Assembly (NCBI GenBank): GCA_946480555.1
Contig: CAMLLE010000084.1
Location: forward strand, 1 to 9,278
Length of the DNA stretch: 9,278 nt
Direction: 5' to 3'
Source of the DNA: an uncultured Verrucomicrobia subdivision 3 bacterium
GTDB taxonomy: Bacteria; Verrucomicrobiota; Verrucomicrobiae; Limisphaerales; CAMLLE01
Positions 4,975 through 9,278 of the stretch are shown piece after piece. The notes beneath the pieces are model-generated. The model saw only the letters and a program-made list of their open reading frames with translations. It was not told where the DNA came from and searched no databases. The position numbers and the translations under genes are program-made. Numbering within the stretch: the stretch's first letter is position 1; every line of letters starts with the position of its first letter.

Positions 4975-7353
4975 ATGAAATCGCAGCGGACCGCCACTCC
5001 TCTCTCGAAGAAAACCTCGAAGCTCAAACACGCAAGCGCCACCAATGCCGTTGCGCTCTACAAACAGTCCGGAAAGCCCATCGAGAAACGCGTGAAGGAT
5101 TTGCTCGCGCGGATGACGCTGGACGAGAAGGCCGCGCAGATGATGTGCGTATGGCAGGAGAAAGCGACGAAGCTCGTCGATGCCCAGGGCAACTTCGATT
5201 TCAACAAAGCGAAAGCCGCCTTCAGCCATGGAAATGGCATCGGCCAGGTGGGCCGCCCCAGCGATGCGGGCAGCAATCCAGCCACGCCGGCTGATGGCAA
5301 AACCGCCCGCGGCATGGCGGAACTGACCAACGCGATCCAAAAGTTTTTCATCGAGGAAAGCCGCCTCGGAGTTCCCGTGATCTTCCACGAGGAATGCCTG
5401 CATGGCCACGCCGCCAAACACGGCACCAGCTTTCCGCAGCCGATCGGTCTGGGCGCGACTTTCAATCCTCAGCTCGTCGAATCGCTCTACGCCATGACCG
5501 CTGAAGAAGCGCGCATGCGCGGCACGCACCAGGCTTTGACGCCCGTGGTCGATGTCGCGCGCGATCCGCGTTGGGGCCGCGTGGAGGAAACGTTCGGTGA
5601 AGATCCGTATCTCGTGACGCAGCTCGGCATGGCTGCGGTGCGCGGATTTCAAGGCGACGCGTCGTTCAAGGACAAGAAGCGCCTGATCGCCACACTGAAA
5701 CACTTCGCTGCACACGGCCAGCCGGAATCCGGCATGAATTGCGCCCCGGTGAACGTTTCCATGCGCGTGCTGCGGGAGACATTTCTCCAGCCGTTCAAGG
5801 AATCGATTCAGAAAGCTGGCGCCATCAGCATCATGGCCAGCTACAACGAAATCGACGGCGTGCCGTCACACGCCAGCGAATGGCTGCTGCGCGATGTTCT
5901 GCGGAAGGAATGGGGCTTCAAGGGTTTCGTCGTTTCCGATTATTACGCGATCTGGGAGCTCGGTTATCGCCCGGATACGCACGGTCACAACGTGGCGCGC
6001 GATCGGAAGCATTCAGCGGAACTTGCGGTTCGTGCCGGTGTGAATATCGAGCTGCCGGAACCGGATTGTTACCTGAACCTCACCCAGCTCGTTCGCGAAG
6101 GCGTGCTCAAGGAATCGCAGCTCGATGAACTCGTCGCGCCAATGCTCTATTGGAAATTCAGACTCGGCCTGTTCGACGATCCGTATGTCGATCCGGATGA
6201 AGCCGATCGCATCGTTGGATCGGACGCAAATCGCGAGATCGCACTTCAGGCCGCGCGCGAGACCATCACGTTGCTCAAGAACGAGAACGACCTTGCGCCG
6301 CTGAATCCAGCGAAGCTTCAGACCATCGCAGTGATTGGCCCAAATGCGAACCGCAGTTTGCTCGGCGGCTACAGCGGCATTCCAAAACACAACGTCACCG
6401 TGCTGGACGGCATCAAGGCTCGCGTTGGGGATCGCGTGAAGGTGCTGCACAGCGAAGGCTGCAAGATCACCGTCGGCGGCTCGTGGCAGCAGGACGAAGT
6501 CGTATTCAGCGATCCAGCTGAAGACCGGAAGCAAATCGCGGAAGCCGTCAAAGTCGCAAAGAAAGCCGACGTCATCGTGCTCGCGCTCGGCGGCAACGAA
6601 CAAACGTCGCGCGAAGCCTGGAGCTTGAAACACATGGGCGACCGCACCAGCCTGGATCTGATCGGGCGTCAGAACGAGCTCGTCGATGCGATGGCCGCCA
6701 CCGGAAAGCCAGTGATTGCGTTCGTCTTCAACGGCCGACCGCTTTCGATTACGGAACTCAGCGCGAAGGTTCCGGCGATTTTCGAATGTTGGTATCTCGG
6801 CCAGGAATGCGGAACCGCCGTGGCTGAAGTGTTGTTCGGCGACGTGAATCCGGGCGGCAAATTGCCGATCAGCGTGCCGCGGTCGGTCGGTCACCTGCCC
6901 GTCTTCTACAACTACAAGCCGTCCGCGCGCCGCGGCTACCTTGGGGACGACGTTTCGCCGCTGTATCCGTTCGGGTTCGGCTTGAGCTACACGAGCTTTG
7001 CGTTGAGCAGCGCTCGCCTGGAGAAGACGAAGATCAAACGCAATGAATCGACACGGGTGTCGGTGACAGTGGAGAACACGGGCCAGCGCGAAGGCTCGGA
7101 AGTGATTCAAATGTACATCCGCGACCGCGTCAGCTCCGTCACGCGGCCGGTGAAGGAACTGAAGGGCTTTGAGAAAGTGACATTGCAACCAGGTGAACGC
7201 CGGAAAGTGACGCTGGCCATCACACCGGAATCACTCGCCTTCTTTGACGTGAAAATGAACTACACGGTCGAGCCCGGCGAGTTTGACATCATGGTCGGCA
7301 CTTCGTCGCGTGACGAAGATTTGCAGAAGCTGACCTTGACGGTTCTCCCATGA
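4975..7353 (+). CDS. Glycoside hydrolase family 3 (beta-glucosidase / beta-xylosidase type)
   Basis: Retaining exo-glycosidase that removes terminal beta-linked glucose, xylose or similar sugars. With ATG 4975 it has 792 residues. The GH3 N-terminal barrel (about 40-400) contains RVKDLLARMTLDEKAAQM, FHEECLHG, DPRWGRVEETFGEDPYL, KHF (242-244) and the nucleophile motif VVSDY with Asp322. The C-terminal alpha/beta sandwich (about 425-640) starts at ETITLLKNEN and contains GGNEQTSREAW; Glu547 is my candidate acid/base, with Glu542 as the alternative. NPGGKLPISVPRS and YPFGFGLSYT lead into a fibronectin-III-like domain (about 680-770). No signal peptide or lipobox is visible from either candidate start, so it is predicted to be cytoplasmic. 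An alternative start is at 4837. The symporter gene follows on the same strand after 274 bases. The family is certain; glucoside versus xyloside preference cannot be decided. Confidence 0.95.
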   Translation: MKSQRTATPLSKKTSKLKHASATNAVALYKQSGKPIEKRVKDLLARMTLDEKAAQMMCVWQEKATKLVDAQGNFDFNKAKAAFSHGNGIGQVGRPSDAGSNPATPADGKTARGMAELTNAIQKFFIEESRLGVPVIFHEECLHGHAAKHGTSFPQPIGLGATFNPQLVESLYAMTAEEARMRGTHQALTPVVDVARDPRWGRVEETFGEDPYLVTQLGMAAVRGFQGDASFKDKKRLIATLKHFAAHGQPESGMNCAPVNVSMRVLRETFLQPFKESIQKAGAISIMASYNEIDGVPSHASEWLLRDVLRKEWGFKGFVVSDYYAIWELGYRPDTHGHNVARDRKHSAELAVRAGVNIELPEPDCYLNLTQLVREGVLKESQLDELVAPMLYWKFRLGLFDDPYVDPDEADRIVGSDANREIALQAARETITLLKNENDLAPLNPAKLQTIAVIGPNANRSLLGGYSGIPKHNVTVLDGIKARVGDRVKVLHSEGCKITVGGSWQQDEVVFSDPAEDRKQIAEAVKVAKKADVIVLALGGNEQTSREAWSLKHMGDRTSLDLIGRQNELVDAMAATGKPVIAFVFNGRPLSITELSAKVPAIFECWYLGQECGTAVAEVLFGDVNPGGKLPISVPRSVGHLPVFYNYKPSARRGYLGDDVSPLYPFGFGLSYTSFALSSARLEKTKIKRNESTRVSVTVENTGQREGSEVIQMYIRDRVSSVTRPVKELKGFEKVTLQPGERRKVTLAITPESLAFFDVKMNYTVEPGEFDIMVGTSSRDEDLQKLTLTVLP

Positions 7354-7446
7354 ACCGACGGCAAGAACATCGCAAGCCTGGCAGGGCGCGTCTCTCCGAG
7401 CGCGCCGCCGTTGTGGATTTCATTGGAACAAACCAGCCGGCCGCGA

Positions 7447-7506
7447 GGCGGAGCGGCAGCTCCGCCCTGCCGAATCCAGATGGGGCTGCGTTGCCGCGCA
7501 GTCCCA
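7447..7506. repeat. Pair of hairpins between GH3 and symporter genes
   Basis: First hairpin: GGCGGAGC (7447-7454) and GCTCCGCC (7459-7466) pair perfectly around GGCA. Second hairpin: TGGGGCTGCG (7481-7490) and CGCAGTCCCA (7497-7506) pair over 10 bases with one G-T wobble around a 6-base loop. Together they resemble a two-stem dispersed intergenic repeat. They could lower or end transcription between the hydrolase and the symporter, but no T-run follows. Confidence 0.65.
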
Positions 7507-7627
7507 TATTCCGCAACATACGGTGCGATGCGCTGTGCCTTTTGCAGAAGTCGAGTCTGAGACTCCTCACGTCGTCTCCTACGGTGTATCGCTTGCGCCG
7601 GTTTCCGATCCATTTCCCAATCCATTC
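7507..7627. other. Spacer before the symporter gene with a short palindrome
   Basis: Contains GAGTC (7553-7557) and GACTC (7561-7565) around TGA, inside a stretch that resembles the tail of the neighbouring repeat element. No promoter with good spacing and no Shine-Dalgarno is visible before the ATG at 7628. The symporter frame is open through here from a GTG at 7523, but that part reads as intergenic repeat. Nothing else is recognised. Confidence 0.4.
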
Positions 7628-9151
7628 ATGAACTCCTCCAGCCAGACAGCGAATCAGAAACTCTCGTTCATCGAAAAGGCCGGCTACAGCGGCGGCGACG
7701 CCGCGGCGAACTTCGTCTTCATGACGATGATTTTGTACCAGGTGAACTTTTATACCGACGTGTTCGGTTTGAGCGCAACGGCCGCAGCGTTGATCTTGCT
7801 CGTTCCTAAACTGTGGGATGCGGCCTTCGATCCTATCATGGGGATTATCGCGGACCGTACCAAGACGCGATGGGGCCGCTTTCGTCCCTGGGTTCTTTGG
7901 ACCGCAGTGCCTTGGGCCCTTGTGATGGTGCTGGCCTACACCACGCCAAAAGGCTGGAACATGCCAGCGCTCATCGCCTACGCCGCGATTACGAACATGA
8001 TGCTGATGACGCTCTACTCAATGAACAACATGCCGTATTCAGCGCTGGGCGGCGTCATGACGGCTGACTTGAACGAACGCACCAAGCTGAACTCGTTTCG
8101 TTTCATTGCTGTGAACATTGCCCAATTCATCGTGGGTGGCTTGACGCTGCCGCTGGTGGCGAAGTTTTCCGTCGGTCACGACCGTCAATATGGCTGGCAG
8201 ATGACGATGACCATCTGGGCAGTGCTGTGTCTGGCGCTGTTCCTGGTCACGTTCTTCACCACACGCGAACGCGTACAGCCGGTGGTTGAAACACAGTCTT
8301 CTCCGAAACAGGATTTCAAAGATCTGCTCCGGAACAATCCGTGGAAAGTCATGGTGATCATGACGCTCGTCCACTTTGCGATCCTCTCCTTCCGCGGCGG
8401 CGCCCTGTACAACTACTATCACCATTACGCCGACAAAGCCGCGATGTATGACTTCGTCGCGAAGCTGGGGCTGACCGCAGCGCCCGGCACAACCTCGGGT
8501 GGACTGCTGGAATGGCTGGGCTACATCGTGCATGGCGATCGCGCCAACCTGGCTGAATCCAATGTGGCCGACGTGTTTAACAGCATCATTAACATGGTCG
8601 GCACCGCGACGACCATCATCGTGATTTTGTTGTCGCCGGGGCTGTCGCGGAAGTTTGGAAAGAAAGCCGTGGCAATTGGCGGCTTTGGTCTCGCGGCGCT
8701 GGGCACGTTTGCCTTTTACCTGCTTTCGCCCACGAACGTGAACGGCATGATGGCGCTCACAATTTTGATCGCGGTCTTCTACGCGCCAACCATTCCGCTC
8801 GTGTGGGCGATCTTCGCCGACGTGGCAGACTATTCTGAACTCCAGACCGGCCGTCGATTCACTGGCATGGTGTTCGCGACGATCGGATTCGCGCTGAAGT
8901 CCGGTCTCGCATTCGGCCAGGCTTCATTTGTGTGGGCGATGAAATGGTGGTTCAATTACGATACCAAGGTGCCCACAGCACCGGACGCGGTTTCCGGATA
9001 TCGTTTCACCAGCGGCATTGTGGTGGGAATCTTGTTCGTTATCTGCACCGTCTTGTTGATCTGCTACAAACTCAACAAGCAGAGCACGGAAGAAATGGCC
9101 GCAGAACTCGCCGCACGCCGGCAGCGTCACGCTGCGCAAGGCTCTGCTTGA
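7628..9151 (+). CDS. GPH-family (MelB-like) sugar:cation symporter, MFS superfamily
   Basis: Inner-membrane secondary transporter that brings in a sugar or glycoside with Na+ or H+. It has 507 residues and many hydrophobic segments, consistent with the usual 12 helices. The family signature is clear: Asp24 in GYSGGD matches the sugar-site Asp of MelB helix I, Asp64 and Asp68 in WDAAFDP match the cation-site Asp55/Asp59 pair, and DRTKTRWGRFRPW follows (76-88). A polar stretch of roughly 50-60 residues after NYYHHY (about 261-320) is longer than in E. coli MelB (473 residues overall) and looks like an extended loop. The start is ATG 7628 (MNSSSQTANQ). Its place behind a GH3 enzyme without a signal peptide suggests it carries that enzyme's substrate. 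The actual sugar is unknown. Confidence 0.93.
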   Translation: MNSSSQTANQKLSFIEKAGYSGGDAAANFVFMTMILYQVNFYTDVFGLSATAAALILLVPKLWDAAFDPIMGIIADRTKTRWGRFRPWVLWTAVPWALVMVLAYTTPKGWNMPALIAYAAITNMMLMTLYSMNNMPYSALGGVMTADLNERTKLNSFRFIAVNIAQFIVGGLTLPLVAKFSVGHDRQYGWQMTMTIWAVLCLALFLVTFFTTRERVQPVVETQSSPKQDFKDLLRNNPWKVMVIMTLVHFAILSFRGGALYNYYHHYADKAAMYDFVAKLGLTAAPGTTSGGLLEWLGYIVHGDRANLAESNVADVFNSIINMVGTATTIIVILLSPGLSRKFGKKAVAIGGFGLAALGTFAFYLLSPTNVNGMMALTILIAVFYAPTIPLVWAIFADVADYSELQTGRRFTGMVFATIGFALKSGLAFGQASFVWAMKWWFNYDTKVPTAPDAVSGYRFTSGIVVGILFVICTVLLICYKLNKQSTEEMAAELAARRQRHAAQGSA

Positions 9152-9155
9152 AGCA

Positions 9156-9220
9156 GGAGCGCGGCGGCTCGCCCCTGCGCATCTGAAATCGAGAACTCGC
9201 GGGCGAGCCGCCCGCGTTCC
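9156..9220. repeat. Long inverted repeat after the symporter gene
   Basis: GGCGGCTCGCCC (9163-9174) pairs perfectly with GGGCGAGCCGCC (9201-9212). With one bulged base (9213) and one G-T pair the stem extends outward to 9156 and 9220, about 19 pairs, around a 26-base loop. It starts five bases after the stop codon and could serve as a terminator, although no T-tract follows. The GC-rich arms look like another dispersed repeat family. The remaining bases to 9278 hold nothing I recognise. Confidence 0.7.
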
Positions 9221-9278
9221 GATGCGTAAGCATTCAGCACGCGCCGGTCATCTGGCGCCCGACGTCCGTCATCATTCC

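Noticed and set aside
6013..7188. 391-codon and (at 4804-5715) 303-codon reverse frames across the GH3 gene
   Set aside because: Both are antisense shadows with His/Arg/Phe-rich translations and no recognisable domain, while the GH3 frame is fully supported.
7523..7627. GTG-initiated 35-residue extension of the symporter
   Set aside because: It lies in the intergenic hairpin/repeat zone, and GPH transporters begin close to the first helix, as they do from 7628.
1..9278. A new defence, mobile or biosynthetic system
   Set aside because: I looked for nucleases, toxins, reverse transcriptases, transposases, integrases and unfamiliar gene clusters. Every supported gene belongs to a known metabolic, redox or transport family.

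Overview
The window is high-GC bacterial chromosome with tightly packed genes and an unusual load of palindromic DNA between them. The gene families do not name a species. The repeat style (inverted arms of tandem 7-base units such as GGAACTT, and REP-like hairpins with arms such as GTAGCGGCGG) together with a sugar-degrading gene set suggests a Verrucomicrobiota (Pedosphaera/Limisphaerales-like) or related PVC bacterium. That assignment rests on memory of similar repeats and is an inference.

Left part, sulfur and redox. A peroxiredoxin of the AhpC/Prx1 type runs leftward and is cut by the window edge (1-450). Divergent from it is a sulfate-assimilation operon: cysH (690-1346), cysD (1356-2336) and cysN (2486-3805). 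CysD with CysN makes APS from sulfate and ATP with the help of GTP hydrolysis. CysH has the features of a PAPS reductase that yields sulfite. No APS kinase (CysC) is present or fused here, so that step must be encoded elsewhere if CysH uses PAPS.

Right part, carbohydrate use. A leftward short-chain dehydrogenase (4010-4768) shares a roughly 200-base divergent control region with a glycoside hydrolase family 3 enzyme (4975-7353). This is followed on the same strand by a GPH-family sugar:cation symporter (7628-9151). The GH3 enzyme shows no signal peptide, so the simplest model is import of a small glycoside by the symporter, hydrolysis in the cytoplasm, and possible oxidation or reduction of a sugar product by the dehydrogenase.

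Between the genes. Nearly every gap over 100 bases holds a palindromic element: heptamer-armed palindromes before cysH and between cysD and cysN, a double-hairpin cruciform between the convergent cysN and dehydrogenase genes, a hairpin cluster between GH3 and the symporter, and a long inverted repeat after the symporter. I found no RNA gene, CRISPR array, transposase or defence system. The genes are ordinary families; the repeats are the part most worth a second look.
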